DNA of 64,000 bases, taken from positions 62,001 to 126,000 of the forward strand of contig PUQB01000188.1 of assembly GCA_003024785.1 (NCBI GenBank), given 5' to 3'. The position numbers and the translations under genes are program-made. The stretch is from Selaginella tamariscina. Taxonomy: Eukaryota > Streptophyta > Lycopodiopsida > Selaginellales > Selaginellaceae. The notes beneath the pieces are model-generated. The model did no database searches and was not told the DNA's origin. It worked only from the letters and a program-made list of their open reading frames with translations. Positions within the stretch are counted from its first letter, which is position 1, and each line of letters begins with the position of its first letter. Of this stretch, positions 48,117 to 59,251 are shown in pieces.

Positions 48117-51100
48117 AGTTTTTTATTATGACTCGACCCTTTACTTTGGAGGTTAATTGTTGTTACTTACTGTACTATGTTAACGAACCCTAGATGTAGT
48201 GAAAACAGCCCCGCTTAGTGCACTTAGGTATTTAAGGATAGTCCGGCTAGATATATTTAAATATCACAAGAAACTCTAAGCGAAGGTAGCACTTACCTTC
48301 TACCTCCAATTTTGATGTCCCAGTTAAGCTAATGGTTTAATATATATGAGTTCGGCGTGTTTAGTAAAGTTAGGAACACCCCTAGGGTTGATCTAACCCT
48401 AGGGTTGCCCTAACCCACGCCCTAAAAAACCCCCACCCCTTGGGTAGGGTTTTAGGATTAAAGTTAGGCTAAGTTAAACACTCTCTCATTAACTTAATAA
48501 GGGGCTAGCTAAATTCGTGCTAGCCCACTTACACACATAAGAAAAGAGGGGGGGGGCTCCATCACATAAATAAGGTAGAGTATGTAGAAGTGAGGGTTCC
48601 TGGGTTCATGACTGAGTTTGTTACTCTTCTCCCGGTGCAAGCTCTAGCTTGTGTCGTCAAGGCACAACCCTCTGTTGTGCCGCCCTCACTTCCTACGTCC
48701 CACCTTCGGGGTAGCTTACCCTTAACATTGGCGAATCCATGTTTGGGAGGTCTTGTCGGAATGCACGTTCCAAGAGGCAGAGGTTGAGGCTTGTCTCCAG
48801 CCTCCTCCTCCATGTCAAGCTAGGTTTAACACTCACGACCAAGCAAGGCACATCTGTATTCTTGTCCAACTGTGGATGTGGGATCTTATTTGACAGGTTC
48901 ATGTTACCTAGTTCCTGAGGGTTTACTGAGGGGTTCTAGAGTTAGCATTTAAGAGCCACGTTTGTGGCACTTTGTGCAACTCTCGAATCTAAGGGCTATA
49001 ACATGATAACCCACATCATGGAAGGCAGTGTCACATGGAGATGTAACACTGGGCTAGACGTCACACGATACAACGCATGAGGCATGCCCTTTAGGGTTGT
49101 GTCATGGCTTGTCGCCAAGGGGTTGGATACTCTAGCAAATAAACATGCTTGTGCTCGCACTAAGGTGCTAAGCCTTAGGCATTTGCTCAAGGGAGGTTAG
49201 GTCTCGTAATTGGGTGTGCTTTGGCACACATGGCTAGGGGGTGTTCTCCTTAGGATTTAAGGGTTGAACAACCTAAGCTCATTAGCAAAAGCCTTATCAT
49301 GAAACACTCGCAAGGTCTTGTACTTAGGGTTATCCAAACCTAGCCTTAGGGAGTTTGCTTAGTAGAACACTCGTGTCCGCTTACGGCACATACTCGTGTC
49401 CTTACTAAGTACTAGCCCTAGGTCTAGGGTATGACTTGGCCACCCGAACCCTTAGGGGTTAATCGTGGTTTAGGGTACCCCTTATCGCCCTAAAAGGGTC
49501 CCAAATGAGGGTGATTCCTCAAGGGGTAAGTGACGATGCCTTAGCTCTGTCACGGGGGTATGTGAGAGACACATCTCCTTTGTGGCGTTAGGGCATGAGC
49601 CTGTCTAGGTCTACTGGGACAGGATCTTAAAGTTTACTCGGGTTATCCTATAGGGTTCAGAAGATGGTCATTTTAGGGGACTTAGGGTAGGACTCTTAAG
49701 TCTTTTGCCTAATTGGGCCTCTGAGTCAAACTCTTAGGGTTATCTTGAAAGACTTAGTGTTGCTCACACATGGTGATGACGCTGAATGTCCACTTGGCAG
49801 CCACGTGTTGCCACGTGTTGGTCCTTTGGGTTAAAACTTTGATAATTAACAAGCTCTATATGATGCAAAGATTACAAAGCAGGCCATGTTCAAATGCCCA
49901 AGCTACTTGTGCCATGTTTGGGTGTCTAATATAAAGTAAGGATTTGGTTTCTTTAGAGAACTTGTACAGGTTGTTAACTTAAAGAATAACAAGTTGAAGC
50001 ATGTTTCTAAGAAATAATTTACATTTATTAAAATTGAAACTCATATCAAGACCTTGATATGTTAACTTTGCTACAAAATTAAATTTTTAAATAATTTTGT
50101 AATAAATTAAATTTCTTTCAAACTAAGTATTATGCCATCAATTATAGTTTTTTACTTGACGACTTTACTTTTTATTTTAAAAATTATTGTTATTACCTAT
50201 TATATTTTGTGATGAGTGTCAGAGTTTTAACCCAAAGGGCCAACACGTGGCGACACGTGGCTGCCAGGTGGCCATTTGGCGTCATCACCCTATGTGAGCA
50301 ACGCTAAGTCTCCCAAAACAACCCCAACGACCCTAGGGTTAGACTCTAATGCCCAAGTGGACAGGAGACTTAGGGTTTAGCCTAAGTCTCCTTAGAATGT
50401 CTGGCCCTAGAACCCTTGAGGGATAACCCTAGTTGACTTAGGGTTTAGCCTAAGTCTCCCTAGAGTGTCTACCCCCAAAACCCTTGAGGGATAACCCTAG
50501 TTGACTTAGGGTCTTGCCCTAGAAGGCCTAGACAGGCTCATGCCCTAACCCCATCAAGGAGACGTGTGTTCCACACATACCCCCATGACAAAGCTAAGGC
50601 ATCGTCACTTACCCCTTGAGGAATCACCCTCATCCGGGAGTACAACCCCTTTAGGGCGACAAGAGGTATCCTGAACCACGACTAACCCCTAAGGGTTTGA
50701 GTGGCCAAGTTATACCCTAGACCTAGGGCTAGTACTTAGTGAGGACACGAGTGTGAGTCGTAGGCGGACACGAGTGTTCTATTAAGCAAACTCCCTAAGG
50801 CTAGGTTTAGGATAATCCTAAGCACATGACCTTGCGAGTGCCTCACGAAAGGGCTCCTGCTAACACGCTTAGGTTGTTCAACCCTTGAATTCCAAGGAGA
50901 ACACTCCCCTAGCCAAGTGTGCTAACCTCCCTTGAGCAAATGCCCAAGGCTTAGTACCCTAGCGTGAGCACAAGCATGTCTATTTGTCAGAGTATCCAAC
51001 CCTTGGCGACAAGCCCATGACATAACCCCAAAGGGCGTGCCTCAGGCGTTGTACCATGTGACGTTTAGCCCAGTGTCACATCTCCATGTGACACTGCCTT

Positions 51101-51960
51101 CCCGATGTGGGCTATCATGCCATAGCCCTTAGATTCAAGAGTTGCACCAAGTGCCACAAACGTGGCTCCTAAATGTCAACTCTAGAACCCTTTAGTGAAC
51201 CCTTAAGAACTAGGCAACGTGAACTTGTTAAACAAGATCCCACGCCCACAGTTGGACAAGGACACGGATGTGCCTTGCTTGGCCATGTGTGCTACACCTA
51301 GTTTGACATGGAGGAGGAGGCTGGAGACAAGCCTCTACCTCTGCTTCTTGGAACGTGCATTCCCACAACCTCCCAGGCATGGATTCGCCAACGTTAAGGG
51401 TAGGCTACCCGAAGGTGGGACGTACCCCTGGCATCTGGAAGTTAGGGCGGCACAACAGAGGGTTGTGCCTTAACGACACAAGCTAGGAGCTTGCACCGGG
51501 AGAAGAGTAACGAGCTCAGTCATGAACCCAGGAACCCTCACTCCTATATACTACCTTATTTATGTGACAGAGGCCCCCCCCCCCTGTTTTCCTGTTTACA
51601 TAAGTGGGCTAGCACTGAAATCTCATTCCCAGAGGGAACATACTTGGTGAGTTATCCATCGACCCTTAAACCCTAACCTGTCAAACCTAGGGGTATTTCT
51701 AGGCATATCCGACATGCCGAACTCACCAGAACTAGCCATTAACCCAACCGGGACACGGAAAACCAAGGTAAGAGTTTTCTAAATGGAAGTGCTAGCTTCA
51801 CCCAGAGTTTCTTGCAAATACTTAATGACACCCAGCTGGACCATCACTAGATATCCAAGTGCACTAAGTGGGCCTGTTTCTTCTACACCTAGGGCTTATC
51901 AACATAGTACAGTAGGTAACAACAGTCAACATCCAAAGTAAAGGGTTGAGTCATAAGCCT
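48117..51960. mobile_element. non-autonomous foldback element with ~1.7 kb inverted arms (Mutator-like)
   Basis: The left arm (48117 to about 49835) and right arm (about 50220 to 51960) are inverted copies. At the outer ends TTATGACTCGACCCTTTACT (48125) pairs with AAAGGGTTGAGTCATAA (51940); near the centre GCCACGTGTTGGTCCTTTGGG (49810) pairs with CCAAAGGGCCAACACGTGGC (50232). The loop (about 49840-50215) is AT-rich and unrelated. A probable target duplication AATATCAT (8 of 9 bp) lies at 48109-48116 and 51962-51969, in line with the 9-bp duplications and long inverted termini of Mutator-like elements. Arms are rich in CCTAGGGTTAG telomere-like words and contain a poly-C run (51572). No transposase is encoded; mobility would need a helper. 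Confidence 0.82.
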
Positions 51961-52119
51961 AAATATCATTAAAAAAAAACCTTAATAAACTTACATTTTT
52001 AAGGGTGATTTTATCAATTATTACTAAACACCTCAAGAAATTCTAAATGAAAATGAAATTAATCATTTAAAACTCTTACTTCACTTCATTATTTTTAATT
52101 ATAATAAGGTGTGTTGACT
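51961..52119. other. AT-rich flank
   Basis: No feature beyond the target-site duplicate at 51962-51969. Confidence 0.4.
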
Positions 52120-53390
52120 TAACGGTAAGGCTGCCTTAACCCCTTTATTAAATAAGGTAGTTTAAAGTAGGTGCAATGAGAGTGTTTGAGTATTCAAAAG
52201 ACCCTTTTATTTTTATATTGGTGCAAACTCAAGCTTGTGTCATCAAAACATAACCCATAATGTATCATTCTAACTTCTAGTGCATAGAGGTATGTTACAC
52301 CTGAAAGGTTGCTCAACCTTCATTATAATAAATTCACGTTTGAGAGGTCTTATTAAAATACACATTCAGATGAATTATCATTACCATGTTTCTAATGGTT
52401 TATGTTTTAGGATTGGCATATTTGAGATATGTTTATGACACCATGTAATTCCTTGACAAGTTTGGAAATGATACCATCACTATAGACTTAAAAGAGATTA
52501 AGTATAGACTCGTGATGTGAGAGGCACATGATAAACGAGCATAAAGATTCATGAAGTTACAACTTGCATATGGGGGTAAAAAGACTTTTGAAAATGATTG
52601 GAATTGAAGACTTAAACTCTAATAATTTTAATTCAGACAGTCAATATGTGGTGGTTAATATCTTACTTGAGCAATTCTAAGTATTAATATTACGAGATGA
52701 ATTTGAAAGTATAATTCGTATACCCAAATAAATATAAGACTTAAAGTCTTATCATAAGTCATTTACAATGATTATTTTTTAAATTTTAAACCACAAAGAT
52801 AACCCAAATAAACTTTAAGATTTTACTTTCTTAATTATGCTTATGTATTCACCTCACTAAGGAAATATATTTTTTTACATACCTTGTGATAGAGCCAAGA
52901 CATCGTGATTTATCCCTGGAGGAATCAACCTCATTCAATATTACAACCCCTTTATCGAGGCATAATTATAGACCTTGAGATAGACCTCATGCTCCTGCTA
53001 AACTTTGTCTATGGTAAGGCTTGCAAAGTTTGGCGTGATCCCTAAGCTCCGGGTCAGCTAGTCCATCCAAATATGCGCATACTAGTGCATCAAATAAGGA
53101 CCCGTACTAATAAATTTAGATTGTTTAACTCTTGAATATGTTAACATATCTTCGTGATGAACACTCTTAATCAAATGTGCTAATTAACATATTCAATTAT
53201 AAAACCTAACCTCTCTTTATGCAATTGTAAGTATGCTTACTTATTAAGATATTCAATCAATTAGCATTAAACATGTGATATAACCCCAAATGTCGTGTTT
53301 AGGCAGTATACCGTATGTCATTTACTTTAGTGTTATATGTTTATGTTACATAGTTTTTTCTTAAAACATAGGCCTTATACACTTTATTTT
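52120..53390. repeat. heavily decayed copy of the foldback arm
   Basis: Several blocks align with the arm: GTGCAAACTCAAGCTTGTGTC (52222) with GTGCAAGCTCTAGCTTGTGTC (48638), TTTGAGAGGTCTTATTAAAA (52341) with TTTGGGAGGTCTTGTCGGAA (48739), and the GAGGAATCAACCTCATTC block (52919) with GAGGAATCACCCTCATCC (50622). Most differences are C-to-T or G-to-A, as expected of methylated repeat decay. Confidence 0.7.
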
Positions 53391-53399
53391 GGCAGTCCC

Positions 53400-54150
53400 T
53401 TTTTAACATGCCCTTAGAGACCACAATTATAACAACTTATGGGGCTGCCTTGGCCACGTCCACATGTTGCCACAGCTGCTCCATTATGCTTGCCACCACT
53501 GAAGCATTGCCTCATCCACGATTTTGGCCTATGCCATGCTACTAACCTCCTACCTAATCTTGAGTTTTGTTGCTCTAGAATGGGAATTGAACGCAACAAT
53601 GTCCCAAGTGTAGAGACTACAACGACAATTTTGGTGAAGGTTGAGACAATAGCAAAAAAAACACAATCTTGCGAGCGGTTGAAAAGCCGATTGAATATCC
53701 GCCCCAATGCTCTTGAGCTTTGCAAGAAGATCGTTGAAATTGTCGCCGACGTGAAACTTAGTTTTCTTCATTGCCGCTCACCTGTGAGGTGGTGAGCACA
53801 CCAAGGTGGTTCAGGATATAGATCTAGAGATGTTGCACCCTCGTCATCCGCAAGTTTAGAAAGAACGATCGTCTGTGTCCGACCTTCTTTCTGCTGTTGG
53901 TCTCGATCCCGCACTTGTTGTGTTACTGCTCAGTTGAGCAGCTTCTTTATCAATTAGATCACCTGTTGCTGCAACCACTCTAGGTCTGACTCGATCCGCT
54001 GTGTGTAGCGAGTAGTCTCTTTCGATGGAAAGAAAGGTTTCTCTACTTACTAGGGTTCTCAAACTTGTGGGATAGAGTAGTGTACAATTCGTGCATCGTC
54101 CTCGGAAAACGGGGAAAGAAAAAGAAATGGTAACCATCCGGTACCATAAA
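53400..54150 (-). pseudogene. retrotransposon gag fragment
   Basis: On the minus strand there is a zinc knuckle start (GRGQGSPISCYNCGL, about 53405-53450; the frame stops before GH), preceded by pieces such as KFHVGDNFNDLLAKLKSIGA (53690-53765) that resemble copia gag. Frames are broken. It is not joined to the elements on its left. Confidence 0.5.
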
Positions 54151-54269
54151 GGCATAAACCAAACATACTCAGCAACAAATACGTCAGTTTATATACAGTG
54201 AGGATGCTTATGATTAAGCATAACTCTGTGTGCGTGTGTGTGTAGGTGAGAGAGAGATGATATGAAGAA
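54151..54269. other. spacer
   Basis: Short TG/AG tract; no gene. Confidence 0.3.
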
Positions 54270-54425
54270 ACGTTGCTGAGAACGCATATGAAGGCTAAGG
54301 CATAATAGTAGGAGTTCTTAAATCAGAATAACTGAATATGCTTTACCCGTACACACATACACAAGTGTATGGATATGTATATTGGTCAGTTTTATAGATT
54401 ATAAAAATCTATCATATTCATGCAG
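54270..54425 (+). pseudogene. fragment of RH18 (exon before the last intron)
   Basis: GTAGGAGTTCTTAAATCAGA then CACACATACACAAGTGTATG-GATATGTATAT (54308-54385) matches 40845-40975 of RH18 (GAAAGGAGTTCTTAAATCGG and the following intron with CACAAGTATCGATATGTATAT). No open frame. Confidence 0.6.
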
Positions 54426-54839
54426 TGATTAAATCCGTAGTCAAAAAATGCTACAGAAATGTTTAATTACTAATCTAATTACTAATTTACTAATTACTAA
54501 TTTAATTTAATTATTAATTTTTATTACGACATATATTACTGTATTCATGAATACGATAACTTAGAGGAACTACATACTTAGGGAGTTAGTTTTGCTTATT
54601 GCTTTTATAATAATATATTGAGGGATTAAACTTCAAGCCTGTAACAATATGTAATTTTCTTTAGTTATTGTCAAGGTTGTTATAAACTTGTTCCGTCCGA
54701 CCACATACGCATAATACAAAGCGTGAGCATGAACGTACCCACTGTGCCCATGTCGGATCAAATTTGCTTCTATGCTCGTTGCGTTTCCAACACACCCACA
54801 CAAAGTTCCTGGTGTGTGCGCGTGTGTGTGTGTGAGAGA

Positions 54840-54960
54840 GAGAGTAGATCCTCGTTGTCCTAGTCGATTAACGCTAACTAGTTTAGCGGTAGCTAACCTT
54901 TAAATTTTCTTTGCTTTTCACGCCTCTTATCTCTGTATAAAAATTAATATGCACAACTAG
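54840..54960 (-). pseudogene. inverted fragment of the RH18 C-terminal exon
   Basis: The reverse complement contains CAGAGATAAGAGGCGTGAAA followed by AGCAAAGAAA and TAGCTACCGCTAAACTAG, aligning with 41011-41065 (CAGAGATAAGAGGCGTGAGAAGCAAAGAAATGAG...TTAGTTACCGCTAAACTAG). The two RH18 fragments here are in opposite orientations. Confidence 0.7.
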
Positions 54961-55369
54961 CATAAAAATAATGTCGCAGCACACGTACACACACGCACAC
55001 ACACGTGGCCCGAATGCATAACGAGGACAACACACATACGCACACGCACGCACGCATGTGCACTCATGGTCTTTCAAAATCATGATATTATAAGTTTACA
55101 TCCTTTCCACAAGTTCAGTAAATATTTATATAGTTAAAAGATAAACTCACACATACACACGGATTATATATGTATATCCATGTGATATGTGTAACTTCTG
55201 GCACTGCCACTAAACTTCCTTTACAATGTGAAGAAAAATGTCTGCAAAACCCATTTACCTCGAGTTTAAACTTGTTAATATATATATATATATATATATT
55301 GTGTGTGTGTGTAGATAGAGTACTGTTTGTGTACAAGCATATTTGTACCGAAGTACAACTGTATCAACT
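54961..55369. other. spacer with CA, TA and TG tracts
   Basis: Microsatellites at 54980-55005 (CA), 55277-55298 (TA) and 55299-55312 (TG). No supported gene. Confidence 0.4.
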
Positions 55370-55449
55370 GTTTCACAGAACATCGTTGGGTATGAGTTCT
55401 GTAGGAAATCACACCACTAAACAGCGATGTCTGAAGATGTTAGTGATGT

Positions 55450-55499
<50 letters not shown>

Positions 55500-55720
55500 A
55501 CATGAGAAACATGCAGTGTATATTACGTCTGGTACACACATTTTTATTAATACACCTGAAAAAAAAAGCAATATGTTCGATTTTTACAGGTTGTCATGTC
55601 TGGTGGAGAAGCAGAAGAAAAAGGTAATGGAAGCATACTTTTGCCGGACACATCGGACAAACATAAGCCACTTAGAGAGCTTTCCGTTACGTCAACACAG
55701 GGCCTCAGGCAGAGTACCAG
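55370..55720 (+). pseudogene. TRIP4/ASC-1 gene fragments
   Basis: CAGAACATCGTTGGGTATGAG (55376) copies the start of TRIP4 exon 2 (NIVGYE, 37026). After a (TG)n(AG)n tract, TTTTTACAGGTTGTCATGTC and the following sequence encode VVMSGGEAEEKGNGSILLPD (55590-55650), the duplicate of the TRIP4 exon at 37952-38015. The middle exons, including the zinc finger, are missing. Confidence 0.8.
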
Positions 55721-55736
55721 CACTTCCCTCCCTCCC

Positions 55737-55785
<49 letters not shown>

Positions 55786-56147
55786 TACCTACTTAAGACT
55801 TGGTTACCTGCTAAGCTATGGTTCAAAGTACAGGTGCTTGGTTGTTCATGCTTTTGCTGAACGAATAGCTGTTCACCACGTGAAGATAGATGGGTATGTC
55901 AGAGTTATTATGTTCCATTACACTTCAGTATGAATCCCAACAATATACTCTTGCAGAGTACTATAATATTAATCTCTTGTTAACAGATAAAATCTGCAGA
56001 ACATCTGAAGACAAACATCTAAGTTGGATGGACACTTTGCAACAACTTCTCTATTGTTGTTGGTAAAGAGGACAGAATGTTCTTCAAGAGGGTATGCATT
56101 TTCTTCCAGATTAGTATCGAATTATGACAATGTGTGTGTTTTCACAG
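55721..56147. other. spacer with (CT)n tract and LRR-gene 5' flank
   Basis: CT microsatellite at 55736-55782. TTTTCACAG just before 56148 could be an acceptor of a leader intron. Confidence 0.4.
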
Positions 56148-57016
56148 ATGATTCTTACATGTCTATGTGTTCTACTTGCGTGCAACCGCATTGTATGGGC
56201 ACAATTGTGTATACCCGAGGAGAAAGAGGCGCTCCTGAGTATCAAATCCCATATTACAGAGGACCCAACAATGTGTATGAGTTCCTGGAGGAAGAGCTCG
56301 TCGGATTGCTGCAAGTGGTCGAGGGTAACTTGCGATGCCCAGTCTGGGCATGTCACGGATTTGTATCTTAGAAACTGCTTCTTTAGAGGGAAACTGTCTG
56401 CATCCATTGGCAGGCTGAGCAAGCTCAGGTCGCTCAATGTCTACTTCAGTAAGTTGAATGGGAGCTTGCCTTCTGAGATTGGTGACCTCAAGGAGCTTGA
56501 GGTTTTGGAGCTCCAGATTAATCAGTTTAGCGGGCATTTGCCGGTTTCTATCGGTAATCTCTCCAAACTGAAAAGGTTGGACCTCTCTGATAACCAGTTC
56601 ACAGGCAGTTTACCGGATACAATAGGTACGCTGTGTGTGTGTGTGTGTGTGTGCATTACATATATTTATGCTTGTTAATTATCTATCTCTACATTTTGAT
56701 ATAGATTGCATCTGTAGAAATGGAATCCATAGAAATGCATGTGTGTATGTATTAAGAACGTGTGTGTGCGTGTATGAATTAGAGAGTGAGTATTATATAT
56801 GACTATATATTTGGCTATGTAACTATCTACTTTTAAGGTATGAGTATTATTTGTGCGTGTGTGTGTATGTATACATATGTATTAAGAACGCGTGTGAATT
56901 GGAGAGAGACAGACAAGTTCCAACGCATTTAACTACTATCTACTTTTATATATGAGTATTATATATTTATTAAACATTTAAGATTGCTTACATACAGTGG
57001 ACACAGGTAAACTTAC

Positions 57017-57071
<55 letters not shown>

Positions 57072-58186
57072 ACGGATTTAACTTCTATCTACTTTTAGAT
57101 ATGAGTATTATATAAGTATTAAACATTTAAGATTGCTTACATAACATATAGGTAAACTTACAAACCTGGAGAGAGAGAGAGAGGAGAGAGAGAGAGAGCG
57201 CATTTCACTACTATTGAGTATTATATATGTATTAAACATTTAAGATTCTTACATATAGTGGTACACAGGTATACTCACAAACCTGGAGAGAGAGAGAGAG
57301 AACGGATTTAACTACTATCTACTTTTAGATATGAGTATTATATATGTATTAAACATTTAAGATTGCTTACATATAGTGGATACACAGGTAAACTTACAAA
57401 CCTGGAGCAGCTTGCTATCTATGGAAATGCATTAGATGGTTTCCTTCCTGAGACACTGGGTGAGCTTCATATGCTGGAAACTTTTGAAGCCTATGCTAAC
57501 CAGCTCAAGGGCAGCATTCCTACATCTATAGGAAACCTGGAGAGATTAAGAGTACTTAACCTGTACGGGAACCAGCTTAGTGGGATTATACCGGAGACTG
57601 TAGGTGGTTTAGCAAGCTTGGAGACGCTTGTTTTGCACACTAACAAGCTCAGGGGTGCCATCCCGGAGTCGCTCAAGAACTTAACCGAGCTTGAAACATT
57701 GTCACTGTTTAATAACAAGCTTAGGGACTCCATTCCGGATGTGTTTGATGCGTTTGACAGGCTTCAGTTCATCACGCTCTCAGACAACAGGTGTGTGTAT
57801 GTGTGTGCGTGTGCGTGTGCGTGAACCGTGACCATACATGTTCAAACAGGTTTAAGGGGAGCATACCACCGTCTTTGGCAAAGCTTGACAATCTGTTATC
57901 CTTGGACATGTCAAGAAATGCATTCTCAGGGGAGATCCCAGAAGCTTTAGCAGGAAGTACAGGATTATCCAACATAGATTTTTCAGATAACCAGCTTGAG
58001 GGTCAAATTCCAATGAAGCTTATGGCCTTACCGGACTTGAGATACTTCAATGTGTCGAACAACAATCTCACTGGGAAGATACCACAAGTTGGTAAATTCT
58101 CGGCATCGGCTTTTATGGGAAATCCTGGGCTCTGTGACTCTCCTCTACTCCTTGTGCTTGAGTTACCACCATTTCTTCATTTTTAA
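56148..58186 (+). CDS. leucine-rich repeat receptor-like protein (no kinase)
   Basis: Secreted or membrane-attached LRR protein. It has a signal peptide (MILTCLCVLLACNRIVWAQ) and an N-terminal LRR cap (CIPEEKEALLSIKSHITEDP then CCKWSRVTCD). Exon 1 (to 56625) carries about four LRRs with the plant-type LxGxLPxxIGxLxxL signature, exon 2 (57388-57790) about five (EIPETVGGLASLETLVLHTN-like units), and exon 3 (57850-58186) about three, ending with the LRR cap-like SASAFMGNPGLCDSPL. There is no transmembrane helix or kinase, so it resembles DRT100-like or polygalacturonase-inhibitor-like proteins; the last residues (LLLVLELPPFLHF) diverge and may reflect a frame slip before a cysteine-rich cap. Introns join in phase. 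Ligand unknown. Confidence 0.82.
56920..57410 (+). repeat. tandem ~100-150 bp units carrying copies of an intron-exon junction
   Basis: Four copies, at about 57000, 57155, 57270 and 57380, of TATTAAACATTTAAGATTGC...(A)CAGGTAAACTTACAAAC; the last is the true start of exon 2 (GKLTNLEQL). Copies 2 and 3 continue ...CCTGGAGAGAGAGA and copy 1 goes into a TG tract, so each carries an acceptor plus the first exon codons followed by an AG or TG run. Confidence 0.85.
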
Positions 58187-58209
58187 ACACTGGTTTAACT
58201 ACTTACCAG

Positions 58210-58759
58210 GTATACAGTTTGTATGATCTCTCTCTCTCTCTCTCACACACACACACCATTTTCATTCCCGTACTTGCGCAACATCCTCTCTCTCTCTCAC
58301 ACACACACACGCTCGCACACGACTGGACCATTTTTACTTGCGTGACATCCATGTTTAAACTTAGCGTGAAATCGTCAAATTCTCTCTCTCTCTCTCTCTC
58401 TATCTCTCTTCTCGCACACACACACAACAACTGGACCATTTTCATTGCCATACTTGCATGACATCATCGTCCAGTTCTCTGTCTCTCTCTCACACACACA
58501 CAACTGGACCATTTTCATTGCCATACTTGCATGACATCATCGTCCAGTTCTCTGTCTCTCTCTCTCACACACACAACTGGACCATTTTCATTGCCGTACT
58601 TGCGTGACATTCATGTTTAAACTAGCGTGAAATCGTGAAATTCTCTCTCTCTCTTCACACACGCATGCGCACAACTGGCCCATTTTCATTGTCGTACTTG
58701 CGTGACATCCATGTTTAAACTTAGCATGAAATAGTCAACTCTCTCTCTCTCTCTCTCTC

Positions 58760-58834
<75 letters not shown>

Positions 58835-58905
58835 ACTGGATCATTTCATTGCCGTGACTTTTACACTTGCGTGACATCCATGTTTAAACTTAGCGTGAAA
58901 TGCCA
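58210..58905. repeat. minisatellite of (CT)n(CA)n-AACTGGACCATTTTCATTGC units
   Basis: About seven to eight units, each with a CT/CA tract followed by AACTGGACCATTTTCATTGC, a CTTGCGTGACATC-type phrase and in several units ATGTTTAAACTTAGCGTGAA. Unit length varies from 75 to 130 bp, mainly through the CT tract. Confidence 0.9.
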
Positions 58906-59128
58906 AATTTTATTCTTACACTTAATACTTAACGTGATTTCATTGCACAGCATCTCTTAACGTAACTGCATCGTACTCTCAAGAATCTTAATATCTCATG
59001 TTTCCCATATGAGCTGAAATTAAATATAAAATCTTATCCTCATAGAAAACATCTTAACTTTTAACTAGCCTCCCTTGTTCCCCACAACAGCAGTTGCCTT
59101 TTTCATCTCTCCGGATCCGAAGGTGCCG
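58906..59128. other. spacer
   Basis: 3' flank of the peptide gene that follows on the minus strand; no other feature. Confidence 0.4.
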
Positions 59129-59251
59129 TCATTCCCCGGGACTCGGACCGGACGGAGGCACATGCCGGTCTCTTGAGTACATTCTTGCTTCGCACCTTGA
59201 TATTAACATGATTATTATGAACCACCATAGCAATATCAATCTTCTATTCAT
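59129..59251 (-). CDS. very short secreted-peptide precursor, IDA/PIP/CLE-like (peptide 1)
   Basis: A 40-residue frame, start MNRRLILLWWFIIIMLISRC, ending RHVPPSGPSPGE directly before TGA. The layout is a minimal signal peptide (hydrophobic LLWWFIIIMLI), a short spacer (EARMYSRD) and a C-terminal proline/glycine/serine motif. The last residues match the VPxPPSGPS core of INFLORESCENCE DEFICIENT IN ABSCISSION-like peptides and loosely the RxVPxGPxP core of CLE peptides. TATATA-like GGGTATATAG (minus, 59272-59281) lies 20-30 bp upstream of the ATG. Its DNA also aligns with peptide gene 2 around the motif (GGACCGGAxGGAGG on the plus strand). No secretion or expression evidence exists in the sequence; it is called on signal peptide, motif and neighbours. 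Confidence 0.6.
   Translation of the reverse strand: MNRRLILLWWFIIIMLISRCEARMYSRDRHVPPSGPSPGE

Noticed and set aside
48562-48902. Short frames in the foldback arms, repeated at 51219-51676
   Set aside because: They occur because the arms are inverted copies; frames are not conserved between arms and no motif is seen.
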